This document shows positions 53,538 to 62,382 of a stretch of 64,000 bases of DNA, piece by piece. The DNA is taken from positions 172,435 through 236,434 of the forward strand of contig JABCZR010000004.1 in NCBI GenBank assembly GCA_013289585.1, written 5' to 3'. The stretch comes from Acidobacteriota bacterium. GTDB taxonomy: Bacteria; Acidobacteriota; Terriglobia; Acidiferrales; UBA7541. Made by a program: the position numbers and the translations under genes. The notes beneath the pieces were generated by a model. The model saw only the letters and a program-made list of their open reading frames with translations. It did not search any database and had not been told where the DNA came from. The number at the start of each line of letters is the position of its first letter. The first letter of the stretch is position 1.

Positions 53538-56057
53538 TCACCGCACGCGCAGGCTGCCGAGAACTTCTCTCACCTTCTTTGCCAAACTCAGTGGCGAAAA
53601 TGGCTTTTGCAGAAACGCGACTTCTTTCTCCTGGATTCCCTGGCGGATTAGCGAATCATCAATATACCCGGACATGAACAAAATCTTCATCCGCGAGTTG
53701 TGCGCCGTCAGCCTTCTTGCAAGCTCCGCTCCGCTCATTTCCGGCATTACCACATCGGAAAGCAGTAGGTCGATGCGATCTCGATTCTCTTCGCAGAGGG
53801 CCTCCGCCTCGTTCGGCCGCCGCGCAGAGAGCACCGTATAGCCATGGGAGGTGAGTACCGCGCGAACCAGTTCGCAAACCGAAGCATCATCTTCTACCAG
53901 CAGAACCGTCTCTGAGCCGTCCAACGCTGCTCCCCGTGCGTCCGGGGGTGCCGCTGCGGATTGCGCGGAATCAATCCGCGGCAAATAGATGCGAAACGTT
54001 GTCCCCCCGCCTGGCTGGCTTGTAAACGTCACATGTCCATTGGCCTGCTGAACGATTCCGTACACCGTCGAAAGTCCAAGCCCTGTCCCTTTTCCGGCCG
54101 GCTTGGTGGTGAAAAACGGCTCGAACACCCGCGCCTGCACATCTACTCCCATCCCGATTCCCGTGTCGGTGACGATGAATTCCACGTACCGTCCTGGCTT
54201 CACTTGGTTCGGAGCAGAGCCCGAATTCGCGAACTCCGCGTTTCTCGTTTCCAGCATGAATCGCCCGCCTTGCGGCATGGCGTCACGCGCGTTCACCGCA
54301 AGATTAAGGATCACCTGCTCAATCTGCCCCGCGTCTGCCAGCACCGTGCCCAGATCCGGCGTAAGCTTCGTGGAAATATGGATGTTCTCGCTGATCAGGC
54401 GGTGGAGAAGTTTCTCGATGCCGGTCACAATCTCGTTCAGGTTGAGCGGTACCGGCTGGATCGCCTGTTTCCGGCTGAACGCCAGCAGTTGACGTGTCAA
54501 CGACGCGGCCCTCTCGCTGGCCTTCTGAATCTGCTCAATGTGCCCTCGCAACTTGGGATCGCTGGCCAGGGCATCGGCGAGCACCGATCCATAGCCGCTG
54601 ATCACCATCAGAATATTGTTGAAGTCGTGCGCCACACCGCCCGCCAGCGTCCCGATGGCTTCCATTTTCTGCGATTGGCGCAGGCGCTCTTCCATGGCGC
54701 GATATTCGGTGATGTCTCGTACAACGCCAATCACGCCGATGATTCTTCCACTGGCGTCGCGATGCGGTGCCTTGGTGGTTAGAAATGTCCGTGGCCGGTC
54801 TTTGATCGTGAGTTCGTATTCGAAGGATTGCCCGCGGCCTGATTCCATCACCGCGCGATCCTTTTCCATTAGTTGTTTCGCGGTTGCTGCGTCGATCAGT
54901 TGGTCGGCAGACTTTCCTGAGATTGCTTCCACCGTCGTGCCCATCGTATCCGCGTAAGTCTGATTCGCGATGACGTAACGCCCCTCGAGGTCTTTGATGA
55001 AGAGCGCATCCCCGGTCCCATCAAAAATCGACTTCAGCAGCGCGTTCCTTTCTTCGAGAGCTTCCGAAGCCCGGCGCTGCTGGCGCTCAGTTAAAACAAT
55101 GCGCACGCTCGAGCAGGTGAAGGAAGCCAGCACCGCCACAACCGCGAGAGCGAGCTGCTCCTCGGCAATATTGGCCGCCATCAGCAGAACCACCAGCGGA
55201 AACGCTAGCGGCACAAGCCGCAGAAATATTCGCAACCGCCGCCAGTCCGGCTCCCTCAGCGGCGCAGATTCCAGATTCCTCTGGATCTCCGTGTACGGGC
55301 AGGTCGCAATGAGCACCGCGCCTACTCCCAGCGCAAAGCTCCATGGAAGATCCCACCACGTTCCAGGCCGCACCTGGTCGACGACCTGGTGATACAGATA
55401 GGGACATTCCGCGCTGGCATAACAGAGAAAGAAAATAGCCATGCGGCCAAACAGCGAGCGTATTTCTTTCGTCTGCGCTCCAATCGCGCGCAATGCGAAC
55501 GTGCTCACCAGCAGCGCGTCCCGGCTCCACTCCACCATCAGCGCGATTTCCGTGATCGGGACGCCCTTGCGCTGCCAATGAGCGGGGACTTCGAACGTGA
55601 ACAAATACAATGCCGCCACCAGAATCCCGACCTGAATGAAGTCCAGCCATTCCTGCCAGTCTCTGGATTCCCGGTCTTGCCGGGTGTTGAGAAAAAGTGA
55701 GAGAAACGCCGGCGTCATCCACAAGAAATACAGGATGTCGCTTGGCCAGGGTTCGTTCAGGGATTTGTGCAGGACGCTGTCGTAAACGGTGGCAAGCCCC
55801 TGCGCCGCCATCCAGATGACGAAGCCCGAGGCCTGCAGCCGCCAGAATGTCTTAACGAATCCCGATGATCGATGGGAGGCATGCCACGCCGCTGCCGCCG
55901 CTAGGGCCCCGAACCCGAGCTGGATCAGGTTTGCCAGGAGCGGCTCGGCAGACCAGTGCGGCGCCGCGAGAAGCAGCACTGCATGAGCCAGAAAAAGTGC
56001 GAAAGCCAGCGCGGCGTATAGCCGCCAGCTCCACCCGGGAGCCTGGGAAGGGTCCAC
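53538..56057 (-). CDS. Hybrid sensor histidine kinase / response regulator with PAS
   Basis: 839 aa. About nine predicted helices fill residues 1-320, then a PAS domain (about 345-465, SIFDGTGDALFIKDLEGRYVIANQTY), HisKA with the phosphorylated His in GGVAHDFNNIL, HATPase (NLAVNARDAMPQGG, DTGIGM, GKGTGLGLSTVYGIVQQ) and a C-terminal receiver (LLVEDDASVCELVRAVL, phospho-Asp in LLLSDVVMPEMSG). It ends in the VLGSLRVR tail. It probably senses a membrane or small-molecule signal. No cognate output regulator is adjacent. Confidence 0.95.
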   Translation of the reverse strand: MDPSQAPGWSWRLYAALAFALFLAHAVLLLAAPHWSAEPLLANLIQLGFGALAAAAAWHASHRSSGFVKTFWRLQASGFVIWMAAQGLATVYDSVLHKSLNEPWPSDILYFLWMTPAFLSLFLNTRQDRESRDWQEWLDFIQVGILVAALYLFTFEVPAHWQRKGVPITEIALMVEWSRDALLVSTFALRAIGAQTKEIRSLFGRMAIFFLCYASAECPYLYHQVVDQVRPGTWWDLPWSFALGVGAVLIATCPYTEIQRNLESAPLREPDWRRLRIFLRLVPLAFPLVVLLMAANIAEEQLALAVVAVLASFTCSSVRIVLTERQQRRASEALEERNALLKSIFDGTGDALFIKDLEGRYVIANQTYADTMGTTVEAISGKSADQLIDAATAKQLMEKDRAVMESGRGQSFEYELTIKDRPRTFLTTKAPHRDASGRIIGVIGVVRDITEYRAMEERLRQSQKMEAIGTLAGGVAHDFNNILMVISGYGSVLADALASDPKLRGHIEQIQKASERAASLTRQLLAFSRKQAIQPVPLNLNEIVTGIEKLLHRLISENIHISTKLTPDLGTVLADAGQIEQVILNLAVNARDAMPQGGRFMLETRNAEFANSGSAPNQVKPGRYVEFIVTDTGIGMGVDVQARVFEPFFTTKPAGKGTGLGLSTVYGIVQQANGHVTFTSQPGGGTTFRIYLPRIDSAQSAAAPPDARGAALDGSETVLLVEDDASVCELVRAVLTSHGYTVLSARRPNEAEALCEENRDRIDLLLSDVVMPEMSGAELARRLTAHNSRMKILFMSGYIDDSLIRQGIQEKEVAFLQKPFSPLSLAKKVREVLGSLRVR

Positions 56058-56220
56058 GAACTAGACCTCTAGGTTAAGCCACCAATGCACGGATAAATCA
56101 ATTATCCAGCAAGAACGGGCGCGGGCGATAGCGTTATGCGCGATTCGAATGCCCAGTTCCTAACCGTGATTCGAACGCGTAGCCACGTGCCGCTAAAGCG
56201 CACGGCCCTTTGTCCGCCTT

Positions 56221-56318
56221 GACGGGTATGCGTATACGGACGCGAAAAAGGGACCACCCCCCTGGGCGGCGCGTGCCAATTTCCACTTTTCCGGTAAGCG
56301 CGTTTATCAGGACTTGAG
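56221..56318. repeat. Cassette repeat A (degenerate dyad)
   Basis: The right arm CTTTTCCGGTAAGCGCG then TTTATCAGGACTTGAG (56287-56318) is a clear family member in inverted orientation. The left arm around 56230-56257 (GGGTATGCGTATACGGA and AAAAAGGG) pairs with it only partly. Confidence 0.5.
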
Positions 56319-56459
56319 ACTTAGCTTCATGGCCAAGGCTCCCCCCATAAATCAAATGCGTCCCACGTCAAGTTGGGAAGGGTACGCTTTACCAGAAGCG
56401 AGCGTTTCTTCTCGCGCAACAGTTGCATCGAGACGCGAGGTAGTTGAAGCTATGAGACG

Positions 56460-56894
56460 ATGTTTGGATACCGCATAGAGGAAAACTTCGACCTGGCCAA
56501 GGAGCAGAGGCGTGACCGCCTCTGGTGGGTCATCGTGTGCGGGTTTTGTCTGCTGTTCGTGATTTACATCATCCATCCTTTCTCCTCTGCCATCTTCCAA
56601 GGATATTTCCTAACCTCGATGTGCTACGGGGACAGTTTCTATGTTCAGCGGAGAGAGTTCCTCGGCAAGCTCTGGTTATGGAAGGCAATCCTCGCGACAA
56701 TGCCACTGCACCTTCTTTTATTAATTGGGATTGTTTGGTTGGACTGGGCCTTTCCGAATGTTTTTCCGAAAATAATCGTGTGCGGCCCAATTCTCTTTGT
56801 AACCTTTGGCGTCGAGGCCGTCCTCTTCGATAGCATTGTGGACCGCTTCAGCCCATCAGAAGGTCCACAACCGGTGGACGCAAGTCTAGTTTGA
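56460..56894 (+). CDS. Small membrane protein in cassette array
   Basis: 144 aa with three predicted helices (VIVCGFCLLFVIYIIH, LHLLLLIGIVWLDWAF, IIVCGPILFVTFGVEAVLF). An ATG at 56452 lies in another frame. No family recognised. It is the first gene of the repeat-punctuated array and is followed 29 bases later by repeat B. Confidence 0.65.
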   Translation: MFGYRIEENFDLAKEQRRDRLWWVIVCGFCLLFVIYIIHPFSSAIFQGYFLTSMCYGDSFYVQRREFLGKLWLWKAILATMPLHLLLLIGIVWLDWAFPNVFPKIIVCGPILFVTFGVEAVLFDSIVDRFSPSEGPQPVDASLV

Positions 56895-56922
56895 AGCGCT
56901 TGTCCATGCAGCCGTAGACTAA

Positions 56923-56984
56923 GTCCCGGTCGGATTACCGGACTACTTCATTTGTCCGGTTTCCGCGTTAACCAGGCGTTGGAG
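56923..56984. repeat. Cassette repeat B
   Basis: Compact copy: CCCGGTCGG-ATTACCGGAC, loop TACTTCATTT, GTCCGGT, then TTCCGCGTTAACCAGGCG. Inner stem ACCGGAC/GTCCGGT is perfect; outer arm ends in the family sequence AACCAGG. Confidence 0.8.
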
Positions 56985-57050
56985 ATTCAACGCATTCTTA
57001 GCTGGTGTCGGGTCTACTGACCTCCGCGTACTGGCTAAAGCGGCACGCCT

Positions 57051-57392
57051 CTACGTTTTCTTGTCTATTTGGCCAAAGAGTGGAGACTCGGAGCTGTAGG
57101 ACTGCACTTGAGGCATGCTGCGTACTATGCGGCGCATAAGCCGATCTAGTACAAGCATGCTGGCGGTAATTCCAATGACGAGAAGAAGAAGGGGAGCATG
57201 GAATGCTCGTCCGCCGAAAGTATCAACAAGACCAAAACCTATACCGCTGAGGATACAAAGCAAAATTCTCATTCTCAAATAAGGTCGCGGGGGTTTCACC
57301 AATGTCAGCGGCCCGGAAGTCATCCAAGCCGTGAAAGCACTCCACAGCGCGCCCTCAGCGAGGACCCGAAACCAGTCATGAAGCGTCCCCAT
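57051..57392 (-). CDS. Small membrane protein in cassette array
   Basis: 113 aa with helices EGALWSAFTAWM, RILLCILSGIGFGLV and LLLLVIGITASMLVLDRLM. No family recognised. It is on the opposite strand to its neighbours and lies between repeats B and C. Confidence 0.6.
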   Translation of the reverse strand: MGTLHDWFRVLAEGALWSAFTAWMTSGPLTLVKPPRPYLRMRILLCILSGIGFGLVDTFGGRAFHAPLLLLVIGITASMLVLDRLMRRIVRSMPQVQSYSSESPLFGQIDKKT

Positions 57393-57463
57393 ATTTCTTC
57401 TGCTCGTGCGTTGATATCACAGTTTGAATTAACTAGGCTAGAAATATCACTCAGAAGCCTCTA

Positions 57464-57545
57464 GCGCCTGGTAAGTCGCCTAACCGGACAATGGGATCGG
57501 GGCCGATTTCACTTCTCCGATTACCGCATTTACCAGGACTTGAGG
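57464..57545. repeat. Cassette repeat C (full dyad)
   Basis: About 80 bases. Left arm CTGGTAAGTCGCCTAACCGG and right arm CCGATTACCGCATTTACCAG are inverted and joined by a shorter stem (GATCGG/CCGATT). A partial right-arm-like stretch (TTCCGGTTTGCCCG then ATCAGGAC) follows at 57551-57579. Confidence 0.85.
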
Positions 57546-57630
57546 ATTACTTCCGGTTTGCCCGTCATCCGATCAGGACACGGAAACGAATCGGTCGAAT
57601 TCCCCCGGGATTCAGTTAGAATCCTCGCCA

Positions 57631-59472
57631 ATGCGCTCCCTTCTGATTACGGGTGCCTTGTTTGCAGCTCTCGCTGCCCAAACACCCACGCCACGGAACA
57701 TTGCCGTGTCCCGCTCGTTTGGGAACCCCGGCCAGGTTGGACTATTTATCGCTGCATCCGACGGCAGCGACGAACGTCCGCTGCTCGATTCGAAGGATTC
57801 CGATTACGATCCGGTATGGGCTCCGGATGGATCATCCATCGTCTTTACTTCAGATCGCGCTGGATCGGCGGATCTTTTTCGCGTTAGACCGGATGGCACT
57901 GGCCTCGAACGACTGACTACTGATCCAGCCTACGATGATCAGGCGGCGTTCTCTCCCGATGGCAAACAACTGGTTTTCGTTAGTACGCGCGGCGGCGGAA
58001 CGGCGAGGCTTTGGACGATGGATCTCGCGACGCGACACGTGGAGGCTCTGACTTCAGAAAAGGGCGGCGACTTCCGGCCTTCGTGGTCTCCCGATGGCAA
58101 GTGGATCGCATTCTCTTCCAGCCGCGATCACAATGCGCCGTTTGCTCACGGGCGCTGGGAGCGCCTTCAGTTGGCAGATATCTACATCATTCACCCCGAC
58201 CGCTCAGGGCTTAAGAAAGTTGCCGAAAGCGGCGGCTTCTGCGGGAGCCCTAAATGGATGCCGGATAGCCGGCACGTCGTAGCTTACTGCATGACGGCGG
58301 AGCAGACGCTCGGGACTCGTCTGTCAAAAATCGCGCCCGGCAATGACACGAGATTGCTTTCAATCGACATCGACACCGGAGTGTCCACTGATCTACCCGC
58401 CGGCCCGGGAGTGAAAATCAATCCCTCTCCGCTTTCCGGAAATGAGATCGGCTATGTGAGAAAGGATAAGGCGGATCCGGGCGATGGCATCTACTACATG
58501 AGTGGCAAGCGCGGGCCTCGCGGCGACATCCGAACTGCATCGTGGTCGCCCGATGGCAAGCGCGTGGTCTTTCATAAGCGCCTCACGGTGACGATGCCCG
58601 CGCTTACGAAAACCTTCACGGTCAATCCGAATTACGAATTGAGCCTGACAGACACATATATACCCGCGTTTAGTCCTTCAGGCGACCGGTTCGTCACAAA
58701 CAGCCGCCCCTCGGGCAATCCGTTTGGTGCGAGTCTCCTGGTCACAACGGTCGCAACGGGACAGTCCGCAGCCATATATCAGGACAAGAACAGAAATGTG
58801 CTTGCCGGACAGTGGTCACCACAAGGCGACAAGATCATCTTTGCCATCGGGGCGTTCGGAGCCTTCTTCCAAAGCTTCCATGAATTGTTTCTCAAGCTCG
58901 GCGATCGCGTAGAGGGCGGAGCGCAAATCGCGATAATCAACCCTGATGGGACAGGCTTTCGGGAACTGACCGCAGACTCGGGGAACAGCGCGTTCCCGTC
59001 GTTCTCCCCGGATGGCCATCGATTCGTTTATCGCGTATTTGAGAAGGATGGGTATGGTCTGCGCATCATGGACCTCGAAACAAAAGGTGTCACAGCCCTG
59101 ACTGACGCATATGACAACTTCCCGTTGTGGTCGCCACGCGGCGACCTGATCATGTTCGCGCGGTTAGTCGATGACGCCTACGAGATTCACACCATCAAGC
59201 CCGACGGGACAGGCCTGAAGCGCCTTACGTTCACGCACGGCAACGAAGCTCACATGGCTTGGTCACCGGATGGAGAGTCGATCGCATTCGCCAGTTCCAG
59301 AATGGGTTTCAAGGATGAAGGGGTTTACACGGATGCGCCGCAACCCTACGGCGAACTGTTCGTGATGCGGTACGACGGAACCCATGTCGAGCAAATCACG
59401 GACAACCAATGGGAAGATGGGACTCCCGCCTGGCAACCTAAGGGCGTGCGGCAGCTGGCCCCTCAGCAATAA
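57631..59472 (+). CDS. TolB-like/PD40 beta-propeller protein
   Basis: 613 aa. A short leader (LLITGALFAALAAQ) is followed by about ten WD40-like (PD40) repeats (WSPDGKWIAFSSSRD, FSPDGKQLVFVSTRGGG, WSPQGDKIIFAIG). This family includes TolB and secreted TolB-like proteins. It is much larger than the other genes in the array, and no repeat copy was seen directly after it. A binding or scaffold role is likely. Confidence 0.88.
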   Translation: MRSLLITGALFAALAAQTPTPRNIAVSRSFGNPGQVGLFIAASDGSDERPLLDSKDSDYDPVWAPDGSSIVFTSDRAGSADLFRVRPDGTGLERLTTDPAYDDQAAFSPDGKQLVFVSTRGGGTARLWTMDLATRHVEALTSEKGGDFRPSWSPDGKWIAFSSSRDHNAPFAHGRWERLQLADIYIIHPDRSGLKKVAESGGFCGSPKWMPDSRHVVAYCMTAEQTLGTRLSKIAPGNDTRLLSIDIDTGVSTDLPAGPGVKINPSPLSGNEIGYVRKDKADPGDGIYYMSGKRGPRGDIRTASWSPDGKRVVFHKRLTVTMPALTKTFTVNPNYELSLTDTYIPAFSPSGDRFVTNSRPSGNPFGASLLVTTVATGQSAAIYQDKNRNVLAGQWSPQGDKIIFAIGAFGAFFQSFHELFLKLGDRVEGGAQIAIINPDGTGFRELTADSGNSAFPSFSPDGHRFVYRVFEKDGYGLRIMDLETKGVTALTDAYDNFPLWSPRGDLIMFARLVDDAYEIHTIKPDGTGLKRLTFTHGNEAHMAWSPDGESIAFASSRMGFKDEGVYTDAPQPYGELFVMRYDGTHVEQITDNQWEDGTPAWQPKGVRQLAPQQ

Positions 59473-59650
59473 CACGGTTGCCTTACTTGTTAGAACGCTA
59501 CCCATTCGGCAATGGGACGGATTGTCTCAGCACACCAGAGATGTCTTTGAAGGGATAGAGCGCTCAAAAACAATGACGAGCAACCCCGAGCGACGTCATA
59601 CGACCGACGCCAGCCTCAGACGTTCCACTTGGTCTGCCGATGTGACAAGC

Positions 59651-59956
59651 ATGAAAACGAAGGACAGCTCTGAAGCCCGACTCGTACGCCAGATATGTGT
59701 AGTTATGCGCGCCGTAGTCATCCTTAGTTGGCTCTCGATACTGATCATATGGCCGCTGCACCAGATTCCGCAGTCTGTCGCGCACGGTGTATTTACATTC
59801 TTTAGAATCATTGCGGGCGTTGCTACGCTCTGGCTCATTGCAGAAACGGCAGAAGCGATAGCGGGGCGAACTAGTTTCGGCAACGTGGGGATTGATGCGT
59901 TGCTCATATTGTCGATGTACTTTTTTTGGCTTCTGGTTGTTGTGAGTAGCTTCTGA
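59651..59956 (+). CDS. Small membrane protein in cassette array
   Basis: 101 aa from the ATG at 59651 (start at 59573 also open). Three predicted helices (VVILSWLSILIIWPL, GVFTFFRIIAGVATLWLIAE, ALLILSMYFFWLLVVVSSF). No family recognised. Repeat D follows 63 bases later. Confidence 0.6.
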   Translation: MKTKDSSEARLVRQICVVMRAVVILSWLSILIIWPLHQIPQSVAHGVFTFFRIIAGVATLWLIAETAEAIAGRTSFGNVGIDALLILSMYFFWLLVVVSSF

Positions 59957-60018
59957 CTCGAAAAAGGTACCGTGGACATTTGGTGACCAGTGGTTCTGGT
60001 TCGTTCTCGTAGTGGACG

Positions 60019-60047
60019 ATAAGTCGGCTTACCGGACATTGAGCGGC
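60019..60047. repeat. Cassette repeat D (half)
   Basis: GATAAGTCGGCTTACCGGAC and ATTGAG. It is the reverse complement of the right arm of repeat F (CTCAATGTCCGGTAAGCCGA). A matching second half was not found. Confidence 0.65.
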
Positions 60048-60096
60048 TCTAGGCGTTATCGGCGAGGTGGTATCATTGGCCCAAGGTGCTCCGCAA

Positions 60097-60270
60097 ATGA
60101 TATTGAGCAAAGATTGCAAGTGCCCCTGCCACCGAGGTGGTCGCGTCATCCATGTGATGCCGTGTTGTGGTCCGAATGGTCCAGGGTCAGGCTCAGTTCC
60201 CCGCAAGCGTCAGCGCAAACCTAGAAAAGAGAGAATCATCACCCTCTTCGCCAATCAAAGGCCAGAATAA
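60097..60270 (+). CDS. Small Cys/His-rich hypothetical protein
   Basis: 57 aa from the ATG at 60097 (GTG at 60067 also open). The stretch CKCPCHRGGRVIHVMPCCGP packs Cys and His as in small zinc-binding folds, followed by a basic tail (RKRQRKPRKERI). No known family. Sits between repeats D and E. Confidence 0.45.
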   Translation: MILSKDCKCPCHRGGRVIHVMPCCGPNGPGSGSVPRKRQRKPRKERIITLFANQRPE

Positions 60271-60308
60271 GAAGTCCGAAAGGGCTATTTGCTGTGGTCC
60301 TTTGCGGG

Positions 60309-60390
60309 TCAACTCCTGGTTAGTCGCCAAACCGGACAAGTCCCGTACCAGGACTTCAAGTTTCCGATTACGGCTCTAACCGGAGAAGTA
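60309..60390. repeat. Cassette repeat E (full dyad)
   Basis: Left arm CTCCTGGTTAGTCGCC, then AAACCGGACAAGTC. Right arm GACTTCAAGTTTCCG, then ATTACGGCTCTAACCGGAG. The arms pair with the family spacing. Confidence 0.8.
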
Positions 60391-60417
60391 AGCTATGATT
60401 GGCGCAAGGAGAAGCGA

Positions 60418-60639
60418 ATGCAACCCCAGGCTGAAAAACCCATCTGGTGGAGGGTTGTTGTGGGGTCATTGCTCGTCATCATTGAGGTCAAAAGCCACAT
60501 CGCTCCGGCACCTAATCTGCTGAAAGCCTCGAATGAAGGTGAACAGGTAGGGATGTACGTCGCCATGGTCGCCATAATTGTCTTAGGCTGCTGGTTAGTA
60601 TACTCGGGAGCGAAACCGGTTTGGCGTAAGGCTCGGTGA
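60418..60639 (+). CDS. Small two-helix membrane protein
   Basis: 73 aa from the ATG at 60418, inside a longer open frame starting at 60289. GGAG lies near 60408. Two predicted helices (WRVVVGSLLVIIEVKSH, VAMVAIIVLGCWLVYSG). No family recognised. Between repeats E and F. Confidence 0.55.
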   Translation: MQPQAEKPIWWRVVVGSLLVIIEVKSHIAPAPNLLKASNEGEQVGMYVAMVAIIVLGCWLVYSGAKPVWRKAR

Positions 60640-60690
60640 ATCGAAGCGGCGTTCCAGCCAGCAGCCAGCGCAGCAATTTACTCGCGTCAC

Positions 60691-60788
60691 ATCCTGGTAA
60701 ACGCACTAATCGGAAAAGTGAAGTTCTAGGACTGGACTTGCCGATCAGGCGATTCTCAATGTCCGGTAAGCCGACTAATCAGGTGCAG
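60691..60788. repeat. Cassette repeat F (full dyad)
   Basis: About 98 bases. Left arm ATCCTGGTAAACGCACTAAT then CGGAAAAGTG. Right arm CAATGTCCGGTAAGCCGACT then AATCAGGTG. Confidence 0.85.
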
Positions 60789-60818
60789 ATCACACCAGTT
60801 TGGACAGTGCAACTGGGA

Positions 60819-61250
60819 CTATTTCTTGGCTGCGTTCGCTGCCATTCGAGCGCGGAACTGTTTTTCCTTCTGAATTTCTTCGTCGCTGAAAGCAGATGCG
60901 AAGTCTTCGGGCTCGAAGACCTGGCGGATCTCTATGTCGGCCTCGCCTTCGTTGGGGCAGCGCTTGACCCACTCGATGGCCTCTTCGAGAGACTTGACCT
61001 GCCAGAACCAGAAGCTGGCAATGAGTTCCTTGCTTTCGGCGAAAGGGCCGTCAATGACGGTGCAGTTCTTGCCGGTGAAGTGGACGCGGGCGCCTTTGGA
61101 CGAGGGGTGAAGACCGTCGTAGCCTATCAAGACTCCGGCTTCTAAGAGCTCGTCGTTGAATTTGTTCAAGTCGGCCATGAGCTGGGGATCAGGGAGTGCG
61201 CCTTCGTTTTCAGTGTCTTCCGTGACTTTGACGATGACCATGAATCTCAT
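60819..61250 (-). CDS. YCII-related / DGPF domain protein
   Basis: 143 aa from the ATG at 61250, which has AAAGGA upstream. It has the DGPF/YCII-like fold pattern (MRFMVIVKV, LIGYDGLHPSSKGARVHFTG, VIDGPFAESKELIASFWFWQVKSLEEAIEWVKRCP). DGPF proteins are small ferredoxin-like proteins often near ECF sigma factors; none is here. It is the only cassette gene on this stretch with a recognised family besides the POTRA and DUF3592 proteins. Reverse orientation to its neighbours. Confidence 0.9.
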   Translation of the reverse strand: MRFMVIVKVTEDTENEGALPDPQLMADLNKFNDELLEAGVLIGYDGLHPSSKGARVHFTGKNCTVIDGPFAESKELIASFWFWQVKSLEEAIEWVKRCPNEGEADIEIRQVFEPEDFASAFSDEEIQKEKQFRARMAANAAKK

Positions 61251-61370
61251 TGTGTTTGTCCTTTCGGGTTGAGTTGGGCTGACGCTCAAGTTCAGAGCTT
61301 AATTGTTGCTCTACCCATACGTCGAACGAGAAGGTGCAGAATCGACACGGAGAACCGAGAAAATTCTCGG

Positions 61371-61406
61371 TAGCTCCTGGTAAACGCCGTTACCGGAGAA
61401 GTGGGG
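61371..61406. repeat. Cassette repeat G (half)
   Basis: TCCTGGTAAACGCCGTTACC then GGAGAAGTG: a short form with one CTGGTAA/TTACCGG hairpin and no clear second arm. Confidence 0.8.
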
Positions 61407-61421
61407 TATAGTACGGCGCGA

Positions 61422-61727
61422 ATGCAAATGACGCCGTTTCAGTACGGAGATTTCTACGACGTTCCCCGGATGATTCTCCTTTGTGTCCGGGGGAGGTGGG
61501 TCTTCCTTCAGAGTGCGTTTGACGAGGAACTGGACGACTACGAGGCTGAGTATTCTGTATATCGGCTTCCCTCCTCGTTCCGACCGCCACCCGTCGACTC
61601 TCCGTGGGGCTTCCTCGACCAAGAGCTAGCCTGCGTGGGCAAGATTCCAGTTCGAGAGGTTCAATTCGACGAATCTAAACGTCGAACGCTAAGTGCAAAA
61701 GCGTTAGACGAGATAGTGCCTGGTTAA
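61422..61727 (+). CDS. Small hypothetical protein, stop codon inside repeat H
   Basis: 101 aa from the ATG at 61422 (MQMTPFQYGDFYD). It is a polar, aromatic-rich soluble protein (FDEELDDYEAEYSVYRLP) without recognised family. The stop TAA is formed by the GGTTAA of repeat H, which begins at 61715, so gene end and repeat overlap. Upstream repeat G ends 15 bases before the ATG. Confidence 0.65.
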   Translation: MQMTPFQYGDFYDVPRMILLCVRGRWVFLQSAFDEELDDYEAEYSVYRLPSSFRPPPVDSPWGFLDQELACVGKIPVREVQFDESKRRTLSAKALDEIVPG

Positions 61728-61790
61728 CGCACTTACCGTCCAAGTGAAGTATTACTTCACATCTCCAGTAAGGCGACTAACCAGGCACTG
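61715..61790. repeat. Cassette repeat H (most symmetric copy)
   Basis: 76 bases. Outer arms AGTGCCTGGTTA and TAACCAGGCACT are a perfect 12-bp inverted repeat. The inner arm GTGAAGTA-T-TACTTCAC is perfect too. Between them CTTACCG and CAGTAAG pair with bulges. The best example of the family's full dyad. Confidence 0.93.
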
Positions 61791-61811
61791 ACCAAACATA
61801 TTTCGATAATT

Positions 61812-62180
61812 CTACTTTTTCGTGGACGAGTCGGCTGCAATGTTAGCTTCGCACCAATTCAGCATCTTCTCGCGCCATTTCGGCTGTTCCGCAAAGAATC
61901 CCTTCAAGAGAGGAGCATCGCGAAGAATTGCTGCTTTCCACTGTACGGGAACATGGCGCTCGTATTTACTAAGTCTTTCGGATTTCTTCTTGTTCCAACC
62001 TAGGAAGGCCGGAGCTGGTCCTGTACGATATCGAAGTTCGCGAAGGATGAAGTGACGGTGCTTTGCCGGGTCGTATGGCGTGTCAAATATTCCCGGATGG
62101 TCAAAAGTGGTAATTTCCTGAACCTTCCGGCTCTTTCCTCGTCCATCCCGCTTGACATATTCCCTAGCCAACAGTCCCAT
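61812..62180 (-). CDS. Small hypothetical protein in cassette array
   Basis: 122 aa, polar and basic with several aromatic residues (KHRHFILRELRYRTGPAPAFLGWNKKKSERLSKYERHVP). No family recognised. Transcribed against its neighbours between repeats H and I. Confidence 0.6.
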   Translation of the reverse strand: MGLLAREYVKRDGRGKSRKVQEITTFDHPGIFDTPYDPAKHRHFILRELRYRTGPAPAFLGWNKKKSERLSKYERHVPVQWKAAILRDAPLLKGFFAEQPKWREKMLNWCEANIAADSSTKK

Positions 62181-62244
62181 CGAGTCCTCGGCAGTTCAGT
62201 TTTGGGGCAGCTCATTGTAACTCGAACTGCACTGCCGCTGACGT

Positions 62245-62310
62245 GGTGCCTCGTAAACCGGACATCTCCCAAAATCCAGTTGTCCGGTAAGGCGACTTAC
62301 CAGGAGTTGG
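62245..62310. repeat. Cassette repeat I
   Basis: Right arm TGTCCGGTAAGGCGACTTAC then CAGGAGTTGG is well conserved. Left arm TGCCTCGTAAACCGGACATC is degenerate. Confidence 0.7.
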
Positions 62311-62382
62311 CCGCGCGAAGATGACTGAATCTTGAGGTTTTATGCCTTGAACCGCAACAAAACGCGGGGCTATAGTGCGGAG

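Noticed and set aside
53961..54782. 273-codon + frame opposite the histidine kinase
   Set aside because: Antisense shadow; the minus strand carries all HisKA/HATPase/receiver motifs.
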